A DNA stretch of 64,000 nucleotides, taken from the NCBI GenBank assembly GCA_950097015.1, contig CATNEN010000039.1:2203501-2267500 (forward strand), written 5' to 3'. The DNA comes from Macrostomum hystrix. Lineage: Eukaryota; Platyhelminthes; Macrostomidae. This document shows, piece by piece, positions 11,769 to 23,156 of this stretch. Each line of letters begins with the position of its first letter. The first letter of the stretch is position 1. The notes under the pieces were generated by a model. The model saw only the letters and a program-made list of their open reading frames with translations, was not told where the DNA came from and ran no database searches. The position numbers and the translations under genes are program-made.

Positions 11769-12886
11769 AGACTGCAGTGGATGGGATGGCAGACTGCAGT
11801 GGATGGGATGGCCGACTGCAGTGGAGGGGATGGTAGATTGCAGTGGATGGATTGGCAGACTGCAGTGGATGGGATGGCAGACTGCAGTGGATGGGATGGT
11901 AGATTGCAGTGGAGGGGATGGTAGATTGCAGTGGATGGATTGGCAGACTGCAGTGGATGGGGTGGCAGACTGCAGTGGATGGGATGGTAGATTGCAGTGG
12001 ATGGATTGGCAGACTGCAGTGGATGGGATGGCAGACTGCAGTGGATGGGATGGCAGACTGCAGTGGATGGGATGGCAGACTGCAGTGGATGGGATGGCCG
12101 ACTGCAGTGGAGGGGATGGTAGATTGCAGTGGATGGATTGGCAGACTGCAGTGGATGGGATGGCAGACTGCAGTGGATGGGATGGCAGACTGCAGTGGAT
12201 GGGATGGCCGACTGCAGTGGAGGGGATGGTAGATTGCAGTGGATGGATTGGCAGACTGCAGTGGATGGGATGGCAGACTGCAGTGGATGGGATGGCAGAC
12301 TGCAGTGGATGGGATGGCAGACTGCAGTGGATGGGATGGCCGACTGCAGTGGAGGGGATGGTAGATTGCAGTGGATGGATTGGCAGACTGCAGTGGATGG
12401 GATGGCCGACTGCAGTGGAGGGGATGGTAGATTGCAGTGGATGGATTGGCAGACTGCAGTGGATGGGATGGCAGACTGCAGTGGATGGGATGGCAGACTG
12501 CAGTGGATGGGATGGCCGACTGCAGTGGAGGGGATGGTAGATTGCAGTGGATGGGTTGGCAGACTGCAGTGGGTGGGTTGGCAGACTGCAGTGGAGGGGA
12601 TGGTAGATTGCAGTGGATGGATTGGCAGACTGCAGTGGATGGGATGGCAGACTGCAGTGGATGGGATGGCAGACTGCAGTGAATGGGATGGCCGACTGCA
12701 GTGGAGGGGATGGTAGATTGCAGTGGATGGATTGGCAGACTGCAGTGGATGGGATGGCAGACTGCAGTGGATGGGATGGCAGACTGCAGTGGATGGGATG
12801 GCCGACTGCAGTGGAGGGGATGGTAGATTGCAGTGGATGGGTTGGCAGACTGCAGTGGGTGGGTTGGCAGACTGCAGTGGAGGGGC
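11769..12886. repeat. Minisatellite, 22-bp unit, about 51 copies
   Basis: The 22-bp unit contains a PstI-type CTGCAG core (GACTGCAGTGGATGGGATGG). Variants (GGAGGGGATGGTAG, GGATGGATTGG) recur in fixed order, showing expansion in blocks of several units. It lies 200 bp downstream of the DUF1330-like gene's stop. All six frames are largely open because 22-mers cycle through three frames without stops. Confidence 0.92.
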
Positions 12887-12899
12887 CAAAAGTAGTTCA

Positions 12900-13414
12900 A
12901 TTTCCGGGTTATGAAAAAATTAAATTAGTATAGTGGCAGTTGTATAAATTTCAATTCTTTTATTAATTCACTTTGTGGTTGATCTATGCAAGTTAATATA
13001 TAAACAAAGGCATTTGTGAAGAGTAAACAGTTTAGAGAAGTAAAATAACAATCCGGTCTTTTTTTGGCAAAACTGGAGGCACGGTTCGTTATTTTGTGAA
13101 CGCTTGCGCATCTGGGAAAAATAGTGAGCAGTAGCTGTGATTGAATATCAGGTTACAATATGTAATATCTGTAATATCGATGCAGGAACACTAAGGTTAA
13201 TTCCTAACGAAGAGATTTGTAAAAGTACATTTGGAATAAGTGCATAATGCGCTGTCAATCACAGCCGTTACAGGTAAGTGCTTTTGCGAGAGCTCCAGCG
13301 CAAACAGAGCTTAAAGTATGCTACTTTTATGCTTTTATGCAATTCGTACTAAAATTCGCTGTATTTACCCCAGAAATTTGATTGAGGCGAGTGTGGCCAC
13401 CAAAAAGACTGCAG
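12900..13414. other. AT-rich gap between two minisatellites
   Basis: Non-coding, AT-rich sequence between the 22-bp and 29-bp arrays. I see no gene or repeat in it. Confidence 0.4.
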
Positions 13415-13990
13415 TGAGGGGTTGGCTGTCTAACGGTCTGGAGTAAAGGGGTGGTTGTCCAACGGTCTGGAGTAAAGGGTTGGCTGTCTAACGGTCTGGA
13501 GTAAAGGGGTTGGCTGTCTAACGGTCTGGAGTAAAGGGGTGGCTGTCCAACGGGCTGGAGGGAGGGGGTGGCTGTTCAAGGGTCTGGAGTGATGGGGTGG
13601 CTGACAAACAGACTGGAGTGAGGGGGTGGCTGTCCAAGGGTCTGGAGTGATGGGGTGGCTGTCCAAGGGTCTGGAGTGATGGGGTGGCTGTCCAAGGGTC
13701 TGGAGTGATGGGGTGGCTGTCCAAGGGTCTGGAGTGATGGGGTGGCTGTCCAAGGGTCTGGAGTGATGGGGTGGCTGTCCAAGGGTCTGGAGTGATGGAG
13801 TGGCTGACAAACATACTGGAGTGAGTTTTGGCTGTCCGGGAGGGGATGGCTGTCCAAGGGTCTGGAGTGAGGGGGTGGCTGTCCAAAGGGCTCGAGGGAG
13901 CGGGTGGCTCACTTACAGACTGGAGTGAGGTTTGGCTGTCCAAGAGACTGGGAGGGAGCGGGTGGCTGTCCAAAATACTAGAGAGGGTCT
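13415..13990. repeat. Minisatellite, 29-bp unit, about 19 copies
   Basis: Unit core GTCTGGAGTGATGGGGTGG with period 29. The central copies (13,620-13,800) are nearly identical and the outer ones diverged, as expected for expansion from the middle. It lies downstream of the convergent genes ending at 11565 (+) and 14195 (-). Confidence 0.9.
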
Positions 13991-14194
13991 TGCGGTTCAA
14001 CAGAATGGAATGATGGCAGGCAGTTGTAAGCAATAGACTCCAGTCAATCTGGCGAAGGATGACGGACTTAAAATAATCAGAGCAGACAACAAAAACTCGC
14101 AGACGAATGATTGTTCATCAATAGCCCTTGCACTCTGAGTGCATTGGTTTAGCAACTCGATTATTCCCCCTGGTTGTCAAATCTCGACTTCGAG

Positions 14195-17084
14195 TCAAGC
14201 GGACTCGTCAGCCGACTCCGCCGGCGTCTGCAGACTGACACTGATTCTCAGCTTGTCATCGGCATCGTCTCCGGTGGCGGGGGCTTCTTCGACTTCTTCA
14301 ACTTCGGCCAGCTCTTCCAGGTGAAGCTGCTGGAACTGCTCGTCCGCCACCCGCCTGCTGTCGCGCGGCGTGTTGCTGGGCGCCTGGACTATGAGAAGCG
14401 GCTGCTGCTGCTGCTGCTGATTACGTCGACCCTGACTGTAGCCGCGCTTGCCAGCAGCGACTCCGCTGCTGTTCCTCTCCACGATGGCGTTCTCAACGTA
14501 GGCAAACATGCGCTCGATGTCTGAGTCACCGACGCGAAATGGAACCTGGAGGCGCGGTTGGGAGTGCTGTGGGAGTGAAGTTTTGGAGTGTATTGAGAAC
14601 CTCGCCCTCAACCTACCTGTTGATGCTGCGGCTGGGTTGTCAGCATGGCCTGTCGTGGAGACTGCGGTGACATGGGAATCGGGTTGAAGCTCACAGACCG
14701 CTGCTGCTGCTGTTGCTGCTGGATCGGTAGGGCGTAGTGTTGATGCGGTTGCGGCTGATTGGCCAGTAGGTGCACTGGGTAGGTGCCCGGCATGATCGGC
14801 ATGACTCGGCGCGGAGTTCCCGCTGGCGCCAACGTCGGGTGCTGCCTGCCAGCCGGGCCAGCCGCCTGAAGATGCGGCGACTGCTGAAGCGCGCGTCCCA
14901 GAACTGCAGGCATACTGGCGCCGCCTCGTGGAATCGACGGCGAAGTTCGTCGACGATCCTGAAGTTGCTGCTGCTGAAGCAACTGGCGCCTCTGCTGCTG
15001 CTGCTGCTGCTGCACGGCCGCCTGCGCCGCAGGGCTCCCTAACCCCTGCTGAAACGATCGACCAACGACGCCGAGTGCCGATGGCGAAGGTGACGGCGCC
15101 GATCGAGCTGTTCCAGCGCGACTTCGGCGCTGATGAAACTCATCGCCAGCTGACGACGGAGGCGGGGGCGGAGGCTCACCATTGTTGCCGGCGTCCTCCT
15201 CAGCCACATCCGCGGCCTGCTCGCTGGCCACGGAATAAACCAGCCTGCGTGCCGATTCAGCTTCGCCGTCAGCGTCTCCAGTGACGTCACCGGCGCCGCC
15301 GCAGTCTTCTCCACTAAACATGCTTAGAACTGAGGCCAGCCGTTCGTTTTCCTCGCTTGTGACGCCACCGTTGACTCCGCCGACTCCGCTAGCGAAGGAC
15401 GGTTGGCAGCCGCCGACAGCGGCGCTGACGCTGCCACCGCCGCCGCCGCCGCCGCCGCCGCCGAAGTGGCTGTCCTGCGACGATAGCAAGCGGTCGGGCC
15501 GGCCGAAGCACTCAGCGGGGTTGCTGCGCGGCAGGTACATGCCGTACCTGTCTATGGCTCGCCGGTCAATGTAGTTGCTGCTGCAGGTGGGAACAGCCGG
15601 TGCACTGAGATTACTTTCTACTAACAGTAGACCGAATCGAATAATAAGTCGAAACATTCACAGGCTGCATATTACTTCTTAGTCTGACCTGATACACTGA
15701 ATCTGGTCTGAAGGGATGAGGAAATTGGCGTTTGACATAAGGGCGCCGATTTTGTTACCCTAACCTCAGATTCGAACTTCAGAGCTCTCAGCTGACCAAC
15801 CAATGGGCTGCAAGTTCTGACAGCCTACGTGTATACTCACGAGTTGTATCTGGCGCCCACCAGGAAGGCGTGAAAAGTCTCGCCCGTCACTCGGCCGCTC
15901 TTCCGCTCGGCCAGTCTGTTGGAATCGTGGAAGCGGAGTGAAATGTTTTCTAATCTTCAACAGTAGAAACACCACGGGGCATTTCAAACACCCACATTTC
16001 TCTTTGTGGGAAAATAGTCTGCCAATCGCCGTGAAATGCAGAACACGGGCTCTAACTGTACGCTCCGATGAAACAACTTTCAGAATCACAAAACATCGTC
16101 ATCGTCGAGATATTCAACGATTCTCGTCGGGGTGTCTGGTGGCAAAAACCACAAAAATAGGCAATCATGTATCATGTAACCATGGCAACCATGTCGGCTT
16201 CTCTGTATGACTATATTGTATTGATAATATTGATAATTTATACACTCTTGAACCGCTACGGACTCGCCAGAGGTTTAGACAGCAATGTTTTTTATCCTTG
16301 TCACCAGGGTCTTCGCCATGAGTCGCTGAATATCTTGATGACGCTGGCTCTTGGAAGTTTGAAAGTTCATTCATCGTAAATGGCGGAAGATTTCGATTGG
16401 GATTGAAAACTTTCACGAAAATCGGTCATTCGGTTTAGGAGCTGTTGTGAAATGGGCAGTGGGTATTTGATATCTTTCCAGGGGGGATAGCGTGGTCTTT
16501 CTGCTGTGAAGTATACTTTGCCGATGAAGAGCCATGGCACAAGCGTGCACTCACTCTCGCTGCACTTGATTTGCCGAGATGCAGCGCTTGCGCTCCAACC
16601 GCTCCGCTCCTGAAATATTCGGATTGGACAGCGGATTATTAACCCCTGCGCAATGCGACAGGGAATGCGGAAAATTCAAGGATTTCTCACTGAGCCGGTC
16701 CTGCCGCCGCTCCTCCTGGATGGTGACCGGCGCGGACTGGATCCGGTTCTGGTTTCTAAGAATTCTGCAAGTTTTTTGTGCGCTCGAGTGAGGAAAGCTC
16801 GAATTCCTAGAATATCCGCAGGGGACACTTACGAGGCTCTAGTCGGCCTCCCGTATTTGTAGGAGTCATCGCATTCCAAATCGACAACCTGATGCTGCTG
16901 CTGCTGCTGCTGCTGTTCCAGCTGTTGCTTGTGCTGCTGCTGCTGCTGCTGCTGCAGGTAGGGGTGCGCAGACGTGGGCCGATAGAAGCTGCCTGGCGGT
17001 ATCGCCGGATTCTGGCGGCGAGTTTTCTCGAAGGCCGACTTTGCCCTACGGGCTCCGCCATCCTGCTGCTCAAGCTGCTCAAAT
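14195..17084 (-). CDS. Uncharacterised glutamine-rich low-complexity protein (5' end not resolved)
   Basis: Minus-strand exons 17084?-16833, 15604-14617 and 14545-14195 join in phase (2 then 0), ending in TGA. The visible protein is about 530 residues. It holds three poly-Q tracts, a run of ten glycines, a poly-proline stretch, Ala/Ser-rich spacers and an acidic C-terminus. The only ordered-looking segments are YIDRRAIDRYGMYLPRSNP just after the first join and VGDSDIERMFAYVENAIVE at the start of the last exon. The first exon shown may begin at an AG near 17085 and probably has partners upstream, but I could not place a start codon. I do not recognise the family. Low complexity suggests a scaffold or regulatory protein, which is inference. 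Confidence 0.6.
15950..16515. mobile_element. Possible non-autonomous element with imperfect terminal inverted repeats
   Basis: The left end (CTTCAACAGTAGAAACACCACG) and the reverse complement of the right end (near 16,490-16,511) match over about 20 bp. The interior matches the repeat at 770-970, and the right part matches the inverted copy at 45,105-45,260. It lies in the intron between the first two visible exons of the glutamine-rich gene. Target duplication was not identified. Confidence 0.4.
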
Positions 17085-17539
17085 ATTTGAGTAGGGTTTG
17101 AGTATAGTTGGATTTGGACTCGAGTTGTGTTTATGTAGATTTTGAGTAGAGTTTTCAGTAGAGTTTGAGTTGGGTTCAAGTAGGGTTTCCATTGAGCTTG
17201 AGTTGATTTTTGATAATCGAGGTTACAGTTGCGTGTAAGTAGAGTTTGAGTAGGCTTTGAGTAGGATTGAAGTACTATTATAGGTACTAATAAAATTTTG
17301 TGGCTTAAGCATGCAAAAAATATATATAATTCTAGAAGTCTCGCATAGTGAGCTACGTGCTAGTACAGAAATAGACAACCAGAAACATGAATGCAGAGTT
17401 ATTCGAGACTCACTGAAACAGTTGCATAAACAGGTATGAGACAATTATATAAATTAGACACTTATTAATGCATTGTTTAAGAGTCATATCAAATAAATGC
17501 GAGCTGAATCACGTTTATGTTTTAATGCTTTATATGCTA

Positions 17540-18240
17540 ACCAGGGAGTCCATCTGTTATACGGGGTGTCCACCTGTTATACGGGGTGTCCACCTGTTAT
17601 ACGGGGTGTCCATCTGTTATACGGGGTGTCCACCTGTTATACGGGGTGTCCATCTGTTATACGGGGTGTCCATCTGTTATACAGGGTGTCCATCTGTTAT
17701 ACAGGGTGTCCATCTGTTATACGGGGTGTCCACCTGTTATACGGGGTGTCCATCTGTTATACAGGGTGTCCATCTGTTTTACGGGGTGTCCATCTGTTAT
17801 ACAGGGTGTCCATCTGTTATACAGGGAGTCCATCTGTTATACAGGGAGTCCATCTGTTATACGGGGTGTCCATCTGTTATACGGGGTGTCCATCTGTTAT
17901 ACGGGGTGTCCATCTGTTATACGGGGTGTCCATCTGTTATACAGGGTGTCCATCTGTTATACAGGGTGTCCATCTGTTATACAGGGAGTCCATCTGTTAT
18001 ACAGGGAGTCCATCTGTTATAAAGGGTGTCCATCTGTTATACAGGGTGTCCATCTGTTATACAGGGTGTCCATCTGTTATACGGGGTGTCCACCTGTTAT
18101 ACGGGGTGTCCATCTGTTATACGGGGTGTCCATCTGTTATACAGGGAGTCCATCTGTTATACAGGGAGTCCATCTGTTATACGGGGTCTCCATCTGTTTT
18201 ACAGGGTGTCCATCTGTTATACAGGGTTTTTATTGGTTAG
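17540..18240. repeat. Minisatellite, 20-bp unit, about 35 copies
   Basis: Unit core GGGGTGTCCATCTGTTATAC with exact period 20. Single-base variants (GGAGTC, CACCTG) are shuffled among copies. It lies between the glutamine-rich gene and the gene ending at 18443. Confidence 0.92.
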
Positions 18241-18442
18241 GCAGAGTGTTTATCTGTTTTACAGGTGTCGAGAAATTTTGGGAAATTTGGATCATTCTGT
18301 AAATCAGCCAAGTATTATTTACAGACACTAAAAGTTTACGTGTGAATTTCGCAATAATTTTAATCAGCCAAGACAACAAAAAAATGTAAGTGCTGAAATA
18401 GTGTACATTTATTCTCATTGGTGCCAGTGACCGATAGTTTAG

Positions 18443-20880
18443 CTAAAACTGAAAGCAAGGCCAGTCATCTGATTTGAAATGAATGGCTAGTGGATTGTCT
18501 CCAACCTTGTAGAGAAAGTTGATAATCTGTGACGGATATCCGGGAACGTGCAGCTCGTAGCTGCCGTGGCTAGTTCTGACAATTACCATCTGGCTTGGCG
18601 GCGACTGTGACCTGAAATCAGGGACACGTCAGCATGGCAAATGTACTTTTAGCCAGACGTGGCTGCAGCGTAGGTAGACCTAGCTCCTAGATATTTACTA
18701 AATAAACTTTCTCATTGTTTGAAACTTTAATGAAGAAAAAGGCGAAAAACTTCAAGGACATTTCTCGCTAAGGAATGTTACGTAGCCTTAGGTGATTCCT
18801 GTGTAGCCTTATGTGATTCCTGCGTAGCCTTAGGTGATTCCTGTGTAGCCTTATGTGATTCCTGTGTAGCATTAGGTGATTCCTGTGTAGCCTTAGGTGA
18901 TTCCTGTGTAGCCTTAGGTGATTCCTGTGTAGCCTTATGTGATTCCTGCGTAGCCTTAGGTGATTCCTGCGTAGCCTTAGGTGATTCCTGTGTAGCCTTA
19001 GGTGATTCCTGTGTAGCCTTAGGTGATTCCTGCGTAGCCTTAGGTGATTCCTGCGTAGCCTTAGGTGATTCCTGTGTAGCCTTAGGTGATTCCTGTGTAG
19101 CCCTAGGTGATTCCTGTGTAGCCTTAGGTGATTCCTGTGTAGCCTTAGGTGATTCCTGTGTAGCCTTTGGTGATTCCTGCGTAGCCTTGAGTAGTCACAA
19201 CTAACTTTGCGGAATACATCACAATACTCACTGATTCCTGTTGTCTCTTAAAAAAATTTGCAAAATAAAATTTCGAAAGTCGGGAGGCTGATTGAACGTT
19301 GCCAAATTTAACGAGGAAAAAATCTTAACAGAGCTTGGTCAGTTGGTCAGTGAGCGGCGATAGATGGGTTCTGCAGAGTCCGCAGTTTAAAATCCCCCTA
19401 AAAACAGACAACTGGCGCTTTCTGGGAGGAATTAGAGCGGCCGCCAGCCCCGACGCGCGGTAGAATTATAAGTTGTTCCAACCCCCATCCCCCGTTGTCA
19501 AGCGTTGGCGATGCCAAGTTGCAGTCCTGGGGACGGGGCGAGACGAGACGAGGAGGGCGAGAGTGAGCTGAGCACACAGCTGAATAGTCTGCGGACAGGC
19601 TGAATGAATGTGAATAATTTAGATACCTGGCGACTCGCGCATTCCGGCCTCGCGTCCATCTCGTAAAACAGCAATCAGAGAGAAGGAAGTTTGAAACAGT
19701 TGGACTCAGAGAAAATCAGAGGAATGCTGCTCTGCTGGGGGCAGGGCTGGCTGGTGAAGAACTTTAGGGAGATTTCTAACAAAAAGAATCTCGCGATTGG
19801 GAATTAAATGAAGCAACGCTAGTAATTGGATTGGAGGAGAAAGTTAAAATTTTAGTTTGCATTAGTAATCGTTTTTGCATTTTTAAACTATTAGTGCATC
19901 ATTCGGGTTTCTATATAACTATCATTTATGAGTACAATAGACTCTACTGATAGTAGTCTGGTGGTTACTCTACTGCAAAACTTACAGCTCAATAAGCGTT
20001 AAAATGTTCGCATTGCTTTTCAGTTGACAAAGGCGGAGAAGATAAAGGTAAAGAAAACGAAAAGAAAAGGAAGGGATAGGATAATATAAGATAATATAAA
20101 GGAAGACTAGAAGAAGGGAGATATAATAAAATAAAGGATGGGGCTGACTGGCACAGCGGTCTGACGCGTTTGTCTCTCGCGCCAAGGTCCCTGAGCTCGA
20201 TTCCGCGACAGGGCCACATTTATTTTCGGGCGCAGCCGTGGAGAGAAGGCTTTGGGGGCTTGTTTTGCAATTTGCGCCCTTGAGGGCCAACCTCTAAGGT
20301 ACAGTGAAGTGTACACTGCCTGACGATGAGAAAGTCAGGGCAGATGTACACACATGTGTGAGCGTATGCCTACGAACAGTATCTGTGTGCAGGAGTCAGC
20401 GAAATAGGCGGAATTGCCTCCTCGCTGGCTGCGGGTCTAGTGTCACAGAATAATGTGCCATTGCCCACAGCCCTCCAGCAGTTATTATTATTATTATTGG
20501 AAGGAGGGCAGATGAAAGGTGAGGGGATGAAGTGAAAGAAGGGAGCGGAGAATAATAACAAGTAAAGAAGCCATTCAAAATATATTTTTCCTTTTTAGTA
20601 CAAACTAGAGAGCAAAATATCTCATTTTAATCGTGTTGCACCAGTAAAATTTGCGTTTTAAGAAGCCGTACCCGATTGGGCGCCAGCAGTTGGGTTTTGA
20701 ACAGCAGGGACTCCTTGCACGGCTCCGGGTAGTCCTGCTTTAGGCGCAGCGCGTACTGCGGTGTGTGACACTGCTCGGTGAACTCACGCTCGTAGAGCTC
20801 CTCGACGGCCGCCTCGATGCCGCGCACATAGTCGGCGTCCTTGTTGAACAAGCCGGAGGAGATGGGATGTCGGACAGTCT
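18443..20880 (-). CDS. Uncharacterised gene, two 3' exons (5' part not found)
   Basis: Minus-strand exon 20880-20672 (acceptor TTGCACAG, donor GTACGG) and last exon 18604-18443 (acceptor TTTCAGGTCACAG) join in phase 0. They read ...TVRHPISSGLFNKDADYVRG, a helical stretch with EAAVEELYEREFTEQC, then KTQLLAPNR joined to SPPSQMVIVRTSHGSYELHV and ending DDWPCFQF stop. The exon at 20672 is clearly coding: high GC in AT-rich surroundings and no stops. I do not recognise the family. The C-terminus looks like a small beta-rich domain. Additional exons between 18.6 and 20.7 kb or upstream of 20.9 kb are likely. Confidence 0.5.
18780..19192. repeat. Minisatellite, 21-bp unit, about 19 copies
   Basis: Unit core GTAGCCTTAGGTGATTCCTG with period 21. 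It begins about 180 bp upstream (in minus-gene terms) of the last exon of the gene ending at 18443, inside its final intron. The unit carries a weak donor-like AGGTGA. Confidence 0.9.
19193..20130. other. Non-coding stretch inside a minus-strand intron
   Basis: No supported gene. GC-rich around 19,430-19,570 and AT-rich elsewhere. It probably belongs to the intron between the exons at 20672 and 18604. Confidence 0.35.
20139..20500 (+). mobile_element. tRNA-derived SINE, family A, near full length
   Basis: The 5' head has an A box (CTGACTGGCACAGCGGTCTG) and a B-box-like GAGCTCGATTCCGC. A conserved body follows (GAGAAAGTCAGGGCAGATGT and CTCGCTGGCTGCGGGTCTAG). It ends in an (ATT)n tail. The same family occurs at 42378 (+), and at 46495, 59150, 61650 and 62925 (all minus). 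Confidence 0.85.
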
Positions 20881-23040
20881 CTGTGCAATTAGTTAACGAT
20901 GAATAACCGAAACAGGTCCAGAATAAGATAATATAATGACTCCATAGAAACGTAACAAAGTTTAAAAATATTTAACTTTTGTCGCAGGCAACTGAATACC
21001 AGATCAATAATCACTCGACAGCTTCTAAACTATTTTATATTTTATCTTATCTTTGTGACTACTAAACAATGGGAACAAAATTGATTAATGTGGGACGAAA
21101 TATTTAATTCAAACTTTAAGCAAGTTTATCTAAAGTTATTCATGTTACATTTATCATTTAGAATAAATAAAAATGAAATTTTCCCTTATTTGAATTGTTC
21201 TCACCCTCTTAAATAATTGCATTACACACTCTCCGAGATAGACTAGATTCTAATATCACATAATCCATGGATATATGATGGCCATAGAAGAGTTCAAAGC
21301 TAACAGCTACAATATGTCAATGATATATTATTTTGGTCCACAACAGGCAGAACACAGTATGTGATTTGGCAGACCGCAGTTCTGCTTATGTGTGTATATT
21401 ATTGAAATAATATATAACAAAATACTATGTAAGCCTTCTTGATAACTGAAATTATCAAACAGAATTTTGAGCAACCTAATGAAATTGATATTTTATGTTC
21501 CGGAGTGCAGGCATGCAGCCGATGCTCCATTTAGAAAATGTATGGAGATTTATAATATTTTCTTGATTCATTCAAATCATATTCAATTCCGACCTGAACA
21601 AATCTGATAAGGACTTTTCAATTCATATTATTTGTTGTAATTTTATGTATCTATGTTTTGTGTTTTATGTATTTTATATTTAACACTGAGATCCAAATTT
21701 AAGGATACTTTTGTACTTATATTGCTCAACTTACTTTTTATCACATATAACAGTTACACTATTTGGTAGAAAATATTTGTCTATAATCAATCCTAAACTA
21801 TTTATAAAAGTTCACATATAAGGTTTTGAACATATTTGAATACTTAATTACACAAAAGTAAGTTTATTAAGTATTTAGTACTTCGTTGTTTAATTAAATA
21901 TTTAAGAACTCAAGAAGTGAAAAATAAATAAAAAATTTGGTTTTAGAGACCATCACATTACATTTTACATAAAATACATTCTTACCCATACAAAACTTGC
22001 TCCACAATACACGAAAAGAATTAAGATAACCTAAAGTTGCATTTCTTAAATATCAGAAAATAAAGCAACTCTATGAGCCTACGAGTCGAGTAAATTAATT
22101 CGACTCAAAAGGGTCGAGTTGAAATAATTAGGCTCTGCTAAAGTGTAACCAGTATCAACATCATTGAAAGAAATAAAAGAATAAAAAATACGTTTTAATA
22201 AAGTATTTTTTACAGAATAAAAAGTATTTTCGAAATTTAATTGGTTTGCAGAAAGGAAATCTATTTTCATTTGTTTAAATTTGTTTTCTACCGAGTTCTT
22301 TCCTACAAAAATTTCGTCACTAATTATAATAATCATTATTATGTTTTGCTGCGTGAATTTAACAGTGTGAAAAGTTATTGGCATTAGGAAGAACAAATTA
22401 GTTTGAAGGAGTGTTCAGTATTCTTTTTTAAGATATACTTAAAGTACCTTTACCAAGATCCGAAAAATGTTATATGGCAATTGCTAAGCTCGGTAGACGA
22501 AATAATTAATGAATTTAACGTAATTCCACGTTAGTCCCCCCTTAATAGATGGGAAAGCAAGTTCACGTATGCATACAAACTGCTTGAACACATTATTATC
22601 TGAATAAATCTAACGTTGTAAGGCCATCGTCATTTTACCATTTATTCTTTACTGTAAACATGCGCCACAAGCGAATAAGTTACAGTTGAGTCAGTTTTAG
22701 GAAAATTGGGTAGAATAGACAAAACAATGCAGATTATTGTACGCTCCTAATTGCTTTTTATAAATAACAAACGATAAGGAATTCAGGTTTAAAGAAAAAA
22801 TAACTTGTTACATAAGAATTGCAACTTTCACTGAACATAAAGATCAGGAGGCAATCAGCAGACTACTAGAGGAAACGACTCCAGTGGTATATTTACAGCA
22901 AAAAGGATTATCTACTCGACTCGACTGAGTCTTAACCATTGCTAATAAAGTGCTCAAGAAACCTACTTACGCGCGAAATGAAACATTTTAAAGCGTGAAT
23001 GAAAGGCGCAAGAAGCACAGTGCACTATTTAGCAGGGGCA
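20881..23040. other. AT-rich intergenic/intronic desert
   Basis: About 2.1 kb of strongly AT-rich sequence with no open frame above chance and no repeat that I can see. It separates the exon at 20880 from the 3' end of SLC30A9. Upstream exons of the gene ending at 18443 may be hidden here. Confidence 0.5.
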
Positions 23041-23043
23041 CAC

Positions 23044-23049
23044 TTTATT
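23044..23049 (-). promoter_or_regulatory. PolyA signal of SLC30A9
   Basis: Plus-strand TTTATT (AATAAA on the minus strand) lies 108 bp downstream of the SLC30A9 stop codon. Confidence 0.5.
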
Positions 23050-23156
23050 AACACTGATTTGTTTTGCAGAGAGAAATAGAGAATGAAGCCCATAGCGACT
23101 TACAGTTTGGGACAGTTGAAAGTGTACGAAAAATCAAATTCAGAGTGAGCGCGTTC

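Noticed and set aside
11626-12933. Open frames up to 395 codons on both strands
   Set aside because: Produced by the 22-bp repeat, which lacks stops in most frames. The same repeat reads as different peptides in all frames.
17468-18331. Plus-strand open frames with a repeated CYTGCPSVI-type peptide
   Set aside because: An artefact of the 20-bp minisatellite, with equal openness in three frames.
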